Part shown: positions 16,800 through 26,234 of the stretch, one piece after another
Position numbering within the stretch: position 1 is the first letter of the stretch
Layout of the letters: the number at the start of each line of letters is the position of its first letter
Translations under genes and position numbers: made by a program
From: JACMQX01 sp044225675
GTDB taxonomy: Bacteria; Pseudomonadota; Gammaproteobacteria; Burkholderiales; Burkholderiaceae_C
DNA: 64,000 bases
Assembly (NCBI GenBank): GCA_044225675.1
Contig: JBGAIH010000007.1
Span: 1-64,000, forward strand
Reading direction: 5' to 3'
Notes under the pieces: model-generated
The model's database searches: none
The model's input: only the letters and a program-made list of their open reading frames with translations
What the model was told of the DNA's origin: nothing

Positions 16800-18098
16800 A
16801 TGAAACGGGCTTTCCTGGCTGTCGCTGTCGCCGCGCTCGCATCCATCGCCGTCGCGGGGCAGGCATGGGCGGCCCCTGAAAAAAAGCCCAAGCGCACGCA
16901 AGCAGCCAAGACAGCGCCCAAGGCCGCAAAATCCGCCGCCAAGGCAGCTTCCAAACCCGCGCCGCGCGTCGCCCGCGCACCCGTCACACGCGACGGCCAG
17001 GCCGAGGCCATGCTGATCGAGGTCTATCGCCTGATCGGCCAGGCCCGGCTGCGCGACGCCCTGGCCAAGGCCGAGAAGCTCGTGGCCGAGCACCCCACGT
17101 TCCAGCTGGCCCAGCTGGTCTACGGCGACCTGCTGTCGGCCCAGACCCGGCCGCTGCGCGCCCTGGGCGACGTGCCCGACACCACCGCGCGTGCCGCAGC
17201 GCCCATGCTGGCCGAGTTGCGCGAGGAGTCGCAGATGCGCATCAAGGCCCTGCGCGAGCGGCCGCCGCCGGGCACGATCCCGTCGCAGTTTCTCGCGCTC
17301 TCGCCGCGCAACCGGCATGCGATCGCGGTCGATGCATCGCGCTCGCGCCTGTACCTGTTCGAGAACTCGGCCACCGGCCTGCGGCTGCTGGCCGACTACT
17401 ACATCTCGGTCGGCAAGTCCGGGATCGAGAAGGCGGTCGAGGGCGATCTGCGCACGCCACTGGGCGTGTACTACATCACCAGCAATCTCGACCCGAAGTC
17501 GCTCAAGGACTTCTATGGCGTAGGCGCGCTACCCATCAATTACCCCAACCCGTATGACGTCAAGCGCGGCAAGACCGGCAGCGGCATCTGGCTGCATGGC
17601 ACGCCGCCCGGGCAGTTCTCGCGTGCGCCCAAGGCCACCGACGGCTGCGTCGTCCTGGCCAACCCGGACCTGGAGCGCATCATCCGCACGGTGGAGGTCC
17701 GCACCACTCCGGTGGTGATCGCCCAGCAGCTCCAGTGGGTGCCCCCGTCCACCGCCCAGAGCGAAGGTCGCAGCTTCGAAGCCGCGCTGCAGGCCTGGCG
17801 CAGCGCCAAGGCGTCGGGCGATCTCAACCACCTCCTGGGCTTCTATGCGCAGGACTTCAGCAGCAACGGCAAGACCCTGGCCGACTGGGGCAAGACACTG
17901 CGCGCCGAGGTCGACCGCGCGCGCGGCAAGGACGTCCTTCTCAAGGATGTGTCTTACCTGCGCTGGACCGACAGCGCCGACACGATGGTGGTAACCTTTG
18001 GCGAACTCCTGGGCGACGCGCGCACCGGCATGACCAAGCGCCAGTACTGGGTGCGCCAGGGTGACCGCTGGAAGATATTCTTTGAAGGAGTGATCTGA
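16800..18098 (+). CDS. L,D-transpeptidase (YkuD) with C-terminal NTF2-like domain
   Basis: Periplasmic enzyme (432 aa) expected to make 3-3 peptidoglycan crosslinks or attach proteins to peptidoglycan. Order: signal peptide (ends GQAWA), a lysine/alanine-rich stretch, a helical region, then the YkuD domain at about residues 175-305. Active-site motifs are WLHGTPPGQFS near residue 263 and ATDGCVVLANPD near residue 280, with the catalytic Cys in DGC. The last 110 residues form an NTF2-like domain related in pattern to that of the preceding gene. Its stop overlaps the next start (TGATG), so it is coupled to the cyclophilin gene. Confidence 0.9.
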   Translation: MKRAFLAVAVAALASIAVAGQAWAAPEKKPKRTQAAKTAPKAAKSAAKAASKPAPRVARAPVTRDGQAEAMLIEVYRLIGQARLRDALAKAEKLVAEHPTFQLAQLVYGDLLSAQTRPLRALGDVPDTTARAAAPMLAELREESQMRIKALRERPPPGTIPSQFLALSPRNRHAIAVDASRSRLYLFENSATGLRLLADYYISVGKSGIEKAVEGDLRTPLGVYYITSNLDPKSLKDFYGVGALPINYPNPYDVKRGKTGSGIWLHGTPPGQFSRAPKATDGCVVLANPDLERIIRTVEVRTTPVVIAQQLQWVPPSTAQSEGRSFEAALQAWRSAKASGDLNHLLGFYAQDFSSNGKTLADWGKTLRAEVDRARGKDVLLKDVSYLRWTDSADTMVVTFGELLGDARTGMTKRQYWVRQGDRWKIFFEGVI

Positions 18099-18784
18099 TG
18101 AACCCGTCCCACCGGACGTCGCCCCTGCGCCGGGCCCTGCTCGCGAGCGCGCTGCTCGCGCTGACGGGCGCCCCCGCCCTGGCGCAGAACGCACCGCGCG
18201 TGAAGTTCGCCACCAGCGCAGGCGACATCGTCGTCGAGGTCTATCCCGACAAGGCGCCCAAGACGGTCGAGAACTTCCTCCAGTACGTCAAGGACAAGCA
18301 CTACGACGGCACGATCTTCCACCGCGTCATCGGCACCTTCATGATCCAGGGCGGCGGCTTCGACACGGCCTACGTGCAGAAGAAGACCCGCGCCCCCGTG
18401 GCCCATGAAGGCCGCGAATCGATGGCCAAGGGCCTGAAGAACGCCACCTACACGCTGGCGATGGCCCGCACCGGCGATCCCCAGTCGGCGACGGCGCAGT
18501 TCTTCATCAACGTGGCCGACAACGCCTTCCTCGATCCGGTCGCCATTCCGCCCGGCGACCCGGTGCCCCGCTTCGAATACCAGGGCCGCGTCTACGAGAA
18601 CGTTCCTCGCGCCAACCTCGTGAACGCGGCGCAGCTGTTCGGCTACACCGTCTTCGGCAAGGTCGTGAGCGGCACGGAGGTGGTCGACAAGATCAAGGCC
18701 GTGCCCACCGGCCCGGGCGGCCCCTTCCCCACGGATGTGCCCAAGACGCCCGTCGTCATCACCTCCGCCACCCTCGTCAAATAA
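18098..18784 (+). CDS. ppiA: Periplasmic peptidyl-prolyl cis-trans isomerase (cyclophilin)
   Basis: Speeds proline isomerisation in exported proteins. A 228-aa protein with a signal peptide (about 1-29, ending PALAQ), then a cyclophilin domain with the catalytic FHRVIGTFMIQGGGF and AQFFINVADN. Several short insertions relative to PpiB (for example the stretch PVAIPPGDPVPRFEYQGR) are common in Burkholderiales PpiA. It starts inside the stop codon of the transpeptidase gene and is followed after 22 bases by the cytoplasmic paralogue. Confidence 0.92.
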   Translation: MNPSHRTSPLRRALLASALLALTGAPALAQNAPRVKFATSAGDIVVEVYPDKAPKTVENFLQYVKDKHYDGTIFHRVIGTFMIQGGGFDTAYVQKKTRAPVAHEGRESMAKGLKNATYTLAMARTGDPQSATAQFFINVADNAFLDPVAIPPGDPVPRFEYQGRVYENVPRANLVNAAQLFGYTVFGKVVSGTEVVDKIKAVPTGPGGPFPTDVPKTPVVITSATLVK

Positions 18785-18806
18785 CCCTCACAGGCAGACC
18801 CACATC

Positions 18807-19313
18807 ATGAGCCAACCGAAAGTCGAACTCCACATCGCCGGCAAGGGCGTCATCACCCTCGAACTCGACGCCGAGAAGGCGCCCAAGACCGTCGCCAATT
18901 TTCTGGCCTACGTGAACAAGGGCCACTACGACAACACCGTGTTCCATCGCGTCATTCCGGGCTTCATGGTCCAGGGCGGCGGCTTCGAGCCTGGCATGAA
19001 GCAAAAGGCCACCGACGCGCCGATCGAGAACGAGGCCAACAACGGCCTGAAGAACAACAAGTACACCGTTGCCATGGCGCGCACCCAGGCCCCCCACTCG
19101 GCGTCGGCCCAGTTCTTCATCAACGTCTCCGACAACGGCTTTCTCAACCACACCGCACCGAGCATGCAGGGCTGGGGCTATGCGGTGTTCGGCAAGGTCG
19201 TGAGCGGCAGCGAGGTCGTCGACCAGATCGAACGCGTCAAGACGGGCAACCGAGGTGGCCACGGTGACGTGCCCACCGACGACGTGATCATCGAGAAGGC
19301 CGTGGCCGTCTGA
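18807..19313 (+). CDS. ppiB: Cytoplasmic peptidyl-prolyl cis-trans isomerase (cyclophilin)
   Basis: A 168-aa cyclophilin without a signal peptide. Catalytic motifs FHRVIPGFMVQGGGF and SASAQFFINVSDN are intact, and the domain fills the whole protein. It is a paralogue of the preceding exported cyclophilin, in tandem and in the same direction. The ATG at 18807 (MSQPKVELH) matches the usual start of this family. Confidence 0.95.
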   Translation: MSQPKVELHIAGKGVITLELDAEKAPKTVANFLAYVNKGHYDNTVFHRVIPGFMVQGGGFEPGMKQKATDAPIENEANNGLKNNKYTVAMARTQAPHSASAQFFINVSDNGFLNHTAPSMQGWGYAVFGKVVSGSEVVDQIERVKTGNRGGHGDVPTDDVIIEKAVAV

Positions 19314-19347
19314 GGCCGCGCCCGCACGCGTCTTGCGGCGTTCCTCC

Positions 19348-20133
19348 ATGACGCAGGCCGTGTCTCGGTTCGCGGAGCTTCAAGCCCCGACGGACTGGCG
19401 CACGGCCGATTTTTTGTCCGACCTGCATCTGCATCCGTCCGAGCCGGCCACCTTCGAGGCCTGGCTGCGCTACCTGGACACCACGCCAGCCGATGCCGTG
19501 TTCCTGCTGGGCGACCTGTTTGAAGTCTGGGTCGGCGACGACGCGGCCGATGAGGCCCAGGGCTTCGAAAGCCTATGTGCGGACGCGCTCGCCCGCGTCG
19601 CGGCCCGCAAGGCGGTGTTCTTCATGCACGGCAATCGCGACTTCCTGGTCGGCCACGACTTTCTGGCACGGCGCGGCATCACGCTGCTGCCCGACCCGAC
19701 GGTGCTCGTGTTGGCGGGCCAGCGCTGGCTTCTGAGCCATGGCGACGCCCTGTGCCTGGACGACGTGGACTACCTGCGGTTCCGTGAGCAGGTCCGCGGT
19801 GCGTCCTGGCAGCAGGACTTCCTGGCACGGCCCCTGGCCGAGCGCCGCGCGCTGGCGCGCGGACTGCGCGAGCAGAGCGAAGCCCGGCGGCGCAACGCAG
19901 CCGACTACGGCGACGTCGACGCGGCCGCCGCGCAGCAGTGGCTGGGCGATGCAGGCGCGGCCACGCTGATCCACGGCCACACCCACAAGCCCGCCGAGCA
20001 CGCGCTCGAAGGCGGACGCCGGCGCATGGTCCTGAGCGACTGGGATGCCTCGGCCACGCCGGCGCGCGGCGACGTGCTGCGGCTGGACGGGACGGGTCTG
20101 TTGAAGCGGCTCCCCTTGGACAGTCTGCGATGA
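19348..20133 (+). CDS. lpxH: UDP-2,3-diacylglucosamine diphosphatase
   Basis: Hydrolyses UDP-2,3-diacylglucosamine to lipid X in lipid A synthesis, at the inner face of the inner membrane. Metallophosphatase motifs appear in order: FLSDLHLHP, LGDLFEVWVGDD, MHGNRDFL, SHGDALCLDD and IHGHTHKP, supplying the manganese ligands. Length 261 aa. The ATG at 19348 is preferred; a TTG five codons upstream is possible, and neither has a strong ribosome site. The stop overlaps the mtfA start by four bases (ATGA). Confidence 0.95.
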   Translation: MTQAVSRFAELQAPTDWRTADFLSDLHLHPSEPATFEAWLRYLDTTPADAVFLLGDLFEVWVGDDAADEAQGFESLCADALARVAARKAVFFMHGNRDFLVGHDFLARRGITLLPDPTVLVLAGQRWLLSHGDALCLDDVDYLRFREQVRGASWQQDFLARPLAERRALARGLREQSEARRRNAADYGDVDAAAAQQWLGDAGAATLIHGHTHKPAEHALEGGRRRMVLSDWDASATPARGDVLRLDGTGLLKRLPLDSLR

Positions 20134-20972
20134 CCCTGGCAAGTCGGCTGCGCCACTGGCTGCAAAGAGGGCGGCAATCGCTTCGCCAGGCGGCTGGCGG
20201 TCCCCGCGACATCCCCGATGCGCTGTGGCACGGCACGCTCGCGGCCTACCCGTTCCTGGCCGATCGGACGCCGCAAGAGCGGGAGCGGCTGCGCCTCCTG
20301 GCGGGGCGCTTCCTGGCCCACAAGGAGTTTCATGGTGCTCACGGCCTCGTCATCAGCGATGCCATCGCGCTGGCCGTGGCAGCGCAGGCCTGTCTGCCGG
20401 TGCTGCACCTGCCAGGCGGCCTCAACTGGTACGACGACTTCGTGGGTATCGTCATCCAGCCGGGCGAGGTGGTTGCACGGCGCGCCGTGATGGACGAAGC
20501 CGGCGTGATGCACCACTACGACGAAGTGCTCGCCGGCGAGGCCATGGAGCTGGGGCCGGTCATGCTCTCCTGGGCTGACGTCGCAGAGGCGGGCGCTTCG
20601 GCCGCCCAGGGCTACAACGTCGTGATCCACGAGTTCGTCCACAAGATCGACATGCGCGACGGCGAGCCTGACGGCTGCCCTCCCCTGCCGGCCGGCTTTC
20701 TCGGCGCGGGGTCGGCTCGCGCAGCGCGCCAGCAATGGTTGGCTGTGCTCGAACCCGCGTGGGAGACCTTTCGCGAGCAGGTCATCATTGCCGAGCGCTT
20801 CGGCGGCGAGCCGCCCTGGCTGGACGCGTACGGGGCGCAGTCCATCGACGAGTTCTTCGCCGTGGCCTGCGAGGCCTACTTCGTCAACCGCGAGGCTTTC
20901 GACCAGGCCTGCCCCTCGCTGGGGGCCCTCTTTGACGCCTTCTGGCGCCCCACTGCCCCGGCTCGATCTTGA
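20130..20972 (+). CDS. mtfA: MtfA-like zinc-dependent peptidase
   Basis: A 280-aa member of the MtfA family (glucose-regulated metallo-peptidase; in E. coli MtfA binds the repressor Mlc). The zinc motif HEFVHKIDMRDG is visible near residue 168, with further conserved residues in SIDEFFAVACEAYF. The family pattern YDDFVGIVIQPGEV is also present. It overlaps lpxH by four bases and is probably translated from the same message. Whether it acts on an Mlc-like protein here is unknown. Confidence 0.88.
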   Translation: MTLASRLRHWLQRGRQSLRQAAGGPRDIPDALWHGTLAAYPFLADRTPQERERLRLLAGRFLAHKEFHGAHGLVISDAIALAVAAQACLPVLHLPGGLNWYDDFVGIVIQPGEVVARRAVMDEAGVMHHYDEVLAGEAMELGPVMLSWADVAEAGASAAQGYNVVIHEFVHKIDMRDGEPDGCPPLPAGFLGAGSARAARQQWLAVLEPAWETFREQVIIAERFGGEPPWLDAYGAQSIDEFFAVACEAYFVNREAFDQACPSLGALFDAFWRPTAPARS

Positions 20973-21001
20973 CCAGAGTCAAAGCCCGTTAGACTCGCAG
21001 G

Positions 21002-23005
21002 ATGCAGTGCAGTCGTTTGGCTCCCCGGAAGTTTTCGTCCAGATGGTGGCTCGCCTGCTGCATCTGGATCGTCTTCCTGTGCCCGGCCGCCTGGGCCGAC
21101 AGCCCCGGCAAGAACGGCGCGCGCACCATCACCGCCCTCAACACTGTGGTCAACCAGTCGACCACGCTGGCCAGCGCGGCAGCGGCGGGTGCGACCGTGA
21201 TCACCGTCGCCTCGGCCGCCGCACTCAGCAGTGGTGAAGCCGTGGGCGGCGGCGCCCTGGCGGCCGGCGACGTGGTCCTTCTGTACCAGCCGCGGGGCGC
21301 GACCATCGTCACCACCAACACGCCGACCTATGGCGATATCTCCGCCTACGGTGGCGCCGGCAACTATGAAATGCGGACCGTGCAGAGCGTGGCTGGCAAC
21401 GACATCACGCTGGCGCCGACCACGAGTGGCGGCAGTTGCGTGAGCGGTCTGAAGAACAGCTATGCCGCCGGCTCGCAGGTCGTGCGGGTGCCGCAGTACA
21501 CCAGCCTCACCGTCAACGCGGGCGCCAGCATTTCAACGACGGCATGGAACGGCTCCCTGGGCGGCGTGGTCGCCCTGCTCGTGCAGAACTCGCTCACCGT
21601 CAACGGCAGCATCACGGTCGATGCCCTGGGTTTTCGCGGTGGGGTGGTCGACGGCACGGATCGCGCCTCGGGCGGTGGCCAGACGGTGACCTGGGTGTCG
21701 GATGCCAATCCCGCAGGCGGCCAGAAAGGCGAAGGCATCGCCAGCGGCGCCGGCGGCAGCTTTGGCGGCGCGGCCCTCACCTTCTCCAACCAGGGCGGCA
21801 ATTTCGACATCGGTGCGCCCGCCAACGGCGGCGGCGGCGGCGGGTCGCACAACGGTGGTGGCGGCGGCGGCGCCAATGCCGCGCCGGCCCTCACGCCGTA
21901 CTGCACGGCCGGCACCGCCACCTACACCACGGCCGCGACCACCGCATTTGTCTGGTGCGGCCAGGGCACGATGCCGGCCACCGACACCGGAACCGTTGCC
22001 TGGACCCGCGACCCCGGCTACAAGGCCAATGCCAACGTCCGCACCGCCCACGTCGGCGGCGGGCGTGGCGGCTACACCTACAGCGCCAACAACCTGGATG
22101 CCACCACGGCAGCCGGCGCACCGGGCCTGACCGGCTGGGGCGGCGACAACCGGCGGGCGCTCGGCGGCTGGGGTGGGCGCCCCCTGAGCCAGAGCCTGAC
22201 CACGCGCGCCTTCTTCGGCGGCGGTGGAGGTGCGGGTGCCAACAACAACGGCACGGGTGGCAATGGCGGTGCGGGGGGCGGCCTGATCCTGATCGAGGCC
22301 GGCGCGCTGGCCGGCGCAGGAACGATCACGGCCAACGGCGCCGCAGGCGCTTCGACCACCGGCGGGGGCAACGATTCGCCCGGCGGCGGCGGCGCGGGCG
22401 GCACGATCGCCGTCAGGGCCGGCTCGGGCAGCGTCGGCCTCATGACCGCCAACGGCGGTGCCGGGGGCAATCAGACGATCGCCGCCGCCGAGACCGAAGG
22501 ACCCGGCGGCGGTGGTGGCGGCGGCATCATCGCGATCAGCGGTGCGACGGCGACCCAGCAATCGAACGGCGGCAATGGCGGAACCACCTCGGGGCCCTCG
22601 CTCACCGAGTTCCCGCGCAACGGCTCAACCAACGGAAGCGCCGGCGTCACCGGCCAGACGGCCCCGACCCTGCTCAGCGATGTGAAGGTCTGCACGCAGC
22701 TGAGCGTGGGCAAGACCAACGGCGTGTCGTCCGTGACGGCCGGCGGCACGACCCTGTACACGCTGACGGTGGTGAACTCGGGCGCCGGCCCGGCGAACAA
22801 TGCCCTCCTCACCGACCCGTCGGTCACGGGCCTGAGCTGCAGCCAGGTCAGTTGCACGGCCGCGCTGGGTGGCGCGGTGTGCCCCACCGCGGCCAGCACC
22901 ACCATGGCCTATCTGCAGGGTTCGGGCATCACGCTGCCGACCCTGCCAGGTGCGTCGACGCTGACCTTCAGCGTCGGCTGCTCCGTTCCGGCGACAGGCC
23001 AGTGA
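21002..23005 (+). CDS. Secreted glycine-rich protein with C-terminal DUF11 domain
   Basis: A 667-aa probable surface or secreted protein. A signal peptide (about 1-33, hydrophobic WWLACCIWIVFLCPAAWA) is followed by a region with ITV/LTV beta-type strands (about 40-210) and a very glycine-rich middle (about 225-540; runs such as ANGGGGGGSHNGGGGGG). A DUF11-type beta-sandwich ends it (about 560-667, VGKTNGVSSVTAGGTTLYTL). Similar layouts occur in large adhesin-like proteins of Comamonadaceae and in AgmC-like proteins; no function is proven. It stands alone between mtfA and a convergent DUF349 gene. It carries a single DUF11 unit, so it may be a shortened member. Confidence 0.75.
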   Translation: MQCSRLAPRKFSSRWWLACCIWIVFLCPAAWADSPGKNGARTITALNTVVNQSTTLASAAAAGATVITVASAAALSSGEAVGGGALAAGDVVLLYQPRGATIVTTNTPTYGDISAYGGAGNYEMRTVQSVAGNDITLAPTTSGGSCVSGLKNSYAAGSQVVRVPQYTSLTVNAGASISTTAWNGSLGGVVALLVQNSLTVNGSITVDALGFRGGVVDGTDRASGGGQTVTWVSDANPAGGQKGEGIASGAGGSFGGAALTFSNQGGNFDIGAPANGGGGGGSHNGGGGGGANAAPALTPYCTAGTATYTTAATTAFVWCGQGTMPATDTGTVAWTRDPGYKANANVRTAHVGGGRGGYTYSANNLDATTAAGAPGLTGWGGDNRRALGGWGGRPLSQSLTTRAFFGGGGGAGANNNGTGGNGGAGGGLILIEAGALAGAGTITANGAAGASTTGGGNDSPGGGGAGGTIAVRAGSGSVGLMTANGGAGGNQTIAAAETEGPGGGGGGGIIAISGATATQQSNGGNGGTTSGPSLTEFPRNGSTNGSAGVTGQTAPTLLSDVKVCTQLSVGKTNGVSSVTAGGTTLYTLTVVNSGAGPANNALLTDPSVTGLSCSQVSCTAALGGAVCPTAASTTMAYLQGSGITLPTLPGASTLTFSVGCSVPATGQ

Positions 23006-23159
23006 TCGGCGCCTGAGTCGGCTCAGGCCGGGATCCATCTGCCGGGGCGCCAAGGTGCCGAAGCCCGCATGAGCGGGGTGTGCGGGCAGGCGGCGCCAGC
23101 GGGCCGGAGCGCACGAGCCTACAAGCACCTGAGCGCACGAATGCGTCAGGCCGAGCGCG

Positions 23160-26000
23160 TCAGCGCATCAGCGCCTTGAGCACCGCCTGCAGCCGTCGCG
23201 CCGCAGCGGGATCATGGGCGCTGGACAGCACCCGCCCCACGTCCTGCCCCCAGGTCTGAGCGGGCGACGGATCATTGCGACGCGTGAGCAGCTGCAGCTG
23301 CAGCATTCGCCGCGCCGCGATCTGGTCCGCCGGCGTCGGCACCTCGGCCGCGATCTCAAGGCGCAGCAGGGCTTCGGCGCCATCGCCCGAGGGCGCTGCT
23401 CCCAACGCCTGGACCCAGCCCGCGCGCACGGCAGGCGACACCGCCCGGCCGAGTTCCTGCTGGCCAGGCACCTGGTCGGGCGTGCGCTTTTCCCACGCGG
23501 CCAGCAGCTGGGTGAGCGCCTCGCCATGGGCCTGCGCCGCGAGCTTGCGCAAGGCAGCCTCGGCATGTTCGATCGCATCGCGCTGAGCGCGGAAGGCCAC
23601 GTCGCCCAGGCGCGGGCCGCGGTCTTCCGCCGCAGCGCGGTCGCCGAAGCGGCCGGCGCGCTCGGGCCGGTACGGCTCGAACTTGTTGTCGCCGCCAGGG
23701 CGCGGGCCCCGTGCATCGCGGCCGCCCGGTGCGCCCTTGCGGTCGCCGAACTTGCCGCCACGGCCAGCGCCTGCGGGCTCGGCCTTTTTCATGCCGGGGC
23801 GGTCGTCGCCGCGCACGGCCACGACGCGCTTGGGCGCGGCCGGTGCGGGTGCCGCAGGCGCGGCCTGCGCAGCAACAGCGTCGGAGCCAGCCACGTCAGA
23901 CGCCCCTGCCTCGCTGGCCGACGGCTGCGCGGGTGCGTCGCCGTCCGTCGCGGACGGACTTTGCGCCGCATCGTCGCCAGTTGCGGCATCCTGAGGCGCA
24001 CCCTCGGCCGAGGCTTCAGGCGCGGCAGCGGCTGCCTCCTGGCTGGCCACCTTTTCGGCAGCGGCTTCGGCCACGCCTGCAGCGACCACGGCCGCTGCCT
24101 GGGCCTGACCCTTGAGCGCAGCGTCGAGTGCGGCCATCGCGGCGCGGATCTTCTGGGCGTCGCCCGTTCCGTTGGCGGCCTCCAGGGCCTTGGCAGCCTG
24201 CAGCACCGCGCGGTCGCGCTCGCCCAGGGCCGCCGAGGCTTTTTCACGCTCGGCCGTCTTGCGGTTGAAGGCATCGTCGATCGGCTTGCGGAAAGCGTCC
24301 CAGAGCTTTTGCTCGTGCTTGCGATCCAGCGGCACCGACTGGGCCTCGGCCTGCCAGCGCTGCTGCAGCGATTTGACGGCATCGATGTGCAGCACCGGCG
24401 CGGCCCCGAGCACCTTGGCCTCCTCGATCAGGGCATTGCGGCGGTCCAGGCTCAGCTTCTGCTCGGCCTCCAGCGGGGCTGCGGCGGCGGCCATCGCGGC
24501 CTTCCATTGCGGCTGCAGTTCGGCAAAGGCCTTCTCGCCCAGGTGGCCGGCATCGCGCCAGCGGTCGCCAAACTGGAACAGCGCGCGCTGGAAGGCCTTC
24601 CAGTCGTGCGGCTCGGTGCGCTGGGCCACGCGCTCGGTCCAGGCATGGAGCTCGGCGATGAGCGCCAGCCGGGCGCCTCGCGTCTCGGCGGCCTCCGATT
24701 TGATCTTTTCGAGCCAGGCCTCCACGACCTTGTAGGCCTCGTTGCAGGCATCGTCAAAGCGCTTCCACATCGCGTGGTTGGGCACGCCGCCCTGGTCGGT
24801 CTGCTTCCACTGCTCGCGCAGCGTCCGCAGCGACTCCTGCATCTTGCGCCCTCCGAGGGCCTGCCCTTCGGGGCGGTTGAGCAGCCCTTCGGCCTTGGCG
24901 ACGAGTTCCTCGCGCAGCTGGTCGGCGCGCCAGCGCTGCCAGCCTTCGAGTTCGCCGGCCGCGGCCAGCGCGGCATGGGCCTTGTTCTCGAGCTTGTCGT
25001 CGATCAGCTTGCCGTTGTCCTTGAGCGCATTGCGCAGCGCGGCCGCAGCGCCGGCGCTGGCCTTGCCATGCCCTTCGGCGATCTCCTGCTCAAGCTTGCC
25101 GAGCGCCTCGCGCACGGCCTGCACCGCCTTGGCGCGAACCTCGGGATCGACCTTGGGTTTGGGCGGCCGCGCCACCGCCTCCGCAGCCTGCCCGCGCGCC
25201 ACGCGCAGCTCGTCGGCCCAGACGGGTACCGGCGGCAGCGGCGCAGCTGCGTCATCGGCAGCAGCCACGGCCTGCGACAGCGCGCCCTGGAACGCTTCCC
25301 ACACGACGAGCAGCTGGCTGCGCGAGGCGTCGAGCAAGGGCGGGAACTTCGCGTCCACACTCGGCCAGTTGGCGTCGGCCGACAGGCCGTCGGCCTGCGT
25401 CTGCCAGTGGGCCACGTCGGCCCGCAGCAAGTCCCACGCGGCCTGCGCGTCGCGCCATGACTTGGTGGACAGCACCTCGATGCGCTGGGCCAGCAGCACG
25501 GCGGCCTCGCGCTGAACCTGCGCCCGATGCTGCAGGTCTTCGACGACCCGCACCCGCTCGGCCAGCTGCTGCTTGAGCGACGCCAGCGGCTCGCGCGACA
25601 GCGGTGCGCCGGCCTTGGCCGCGTCGCGCTGCCACGCCAGCGCGTCGGCAATGTTGAGCTTGGGCAAGGCCAGCAGGGCCTGGCCGCGCTCGGCCCATTC
25701 ACCGGCCAGGGCTTCCTGGCCGCGCGCCCGCTTGAGTTCGTCCAGCTTCTCGCGCAGCGGGCGGGCGGCGCCCTTGTCCCGTACGCTCAGCTCCTTGAAG
25801 ACCTCGTTCATCTGCTCCACCGTCGGGTTGCCCGCCAGCCATTCGCGCACACGGGCGGCCCGCTCGCCCGAGGTGGGCGCAGAGAACGCGCCGCCGGTCA
25901 GCGCGTCGAGAGGATGAGGCTCTTGGGCCTTGGCGGAGGGCTGGTTCACTGCGGGGGCTTCGGTGGGTTGGGACGGACTGGCAATGGAGAAACGGAGCAT
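23160..26000 (-). CDS. Large DUF349 domain-containing protein
   Basis: A 946-aa, strongly helical, charged cytoplasmic protein. DUF349-type segments (repeating W..F...D.A / LW..F motifs such as KLWDAFRKPIDDAFNRK near residue 575) fill the first two thirds. An Ala/Pro/Asp-rich disordered stretch (about 640-740), a basic Gly/Arg-rich stretch (about 745-790) and a short helical C-terminal region follow. Function unknown; no enzyme motif is visible. The ATG at 26000 (MLRFSIASPSQ) was chosen over an in-frame ATG at 26120 because the extra 40 residues look non-coding. It is divergent from the ATP-grasp gene, with 234 bases between starts. Confidence 0.85.
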   Translation of the reverse strand: MLRFSIASPSQPTEAPAVNQPSAKAQEPHPLDALTGGAFSAPTSGERAARVREWLAGNPTVEQMNEVFKELSVRDKGAARPLREKLDELKRARGQEALAGEWAERGQALLALPKLNIADALAWQRDAAKAGAPLSREPLASLKQQLAERVRVVEDLQHRAQVQREAAVLLAQRIEVLSTKSWRDAQAAWDLLRADVAHWQTQADGLSADANWPSVDAKFPPLLDASRSQLLVVWEAFQGALSQAVAAADDAAAPLPPVPVWADELRVARGQAAEAVARPPKPKVDPEVRAKAVQAVREALGKLEQEIAEGHGKASAGAAAALRNALKDNGKLIDDKLENKAHAALAAAGELEGWQRWRADQLREELVAKAEGLLNRPEGQALGGRKMQESLRTLREQWKQTDQGGVPNHAMWKRFDDACNEAYKVVEAWLEKIKSEAAETRGARLALIAELHAWTERVAQRTEPHDWKAFQRALFQFGDRWRDAGHLGEKAFAELQPQWKAAMAAAAAPLEAEQKLSLDRRNALIEEAKVLGAAPVLHIDAVKSLQQRWQAEAQSVPLDRKHEQKLWDAFRKPIDDAFNRKTAEREKASAALGERDRAVLQAAKALEAANGTGDAQKIRAAMAALDAALKGQAQAAAVVAAGVAEAAAEKVASQEAAAAAPEASAEGAPQDAATGDDAAQSPSATDGDAPAQPSASEAGASDVAGSDAVAAQAAPAAPAPAAPKRVVAVRGDDRPGMKKAEPAGAGRGGKFGDRKGAPGGRDARGPRPGGDNKFEPYRPERAGRFGDRAAAEDRGPRLGDVAFRAQRDAIEHAEAALRKLAAQAHGEALTQLLAAWEKRTPDQVPGQQELGRAVSPAVRAGWVQALGAAPSGDGAEALLRLEIAAEVPTPADQIAARRMLQLQLLTRRNDPSPAQTWGQDVGRVLSSAHDPAAARRLQAVLKALMR

Positions 26001-26234
26001 TGGAACGCTTGGGGAGTGGGTGAGCGCACCGGCGCAGGGCGCGCGCCGGGCAAAGGGGCTATTTTCACCGGGATTCGGTGCGGTTTGGCCCCCGCCGCCG
26101 AATTGAGACGCCGGTATCAAGGGTTTGCGCTGACGTCGCCCGCTGCAGGAAGTCGCTTGAACACAACATCAGCCGTCTGGCGTAGTTCCTCGCCGCGAGC
26201 CGGGCCGCCCGCAGATGTGACAATGGCGTGACCT

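Noticed and set aside
23214..25460. Plus-strand open frame of about 750 codons opposite the DUF349 gene.
   Set aside because: Antisense shadow; composition is typical of the reverse of an Ala/Arg-rich coding region.
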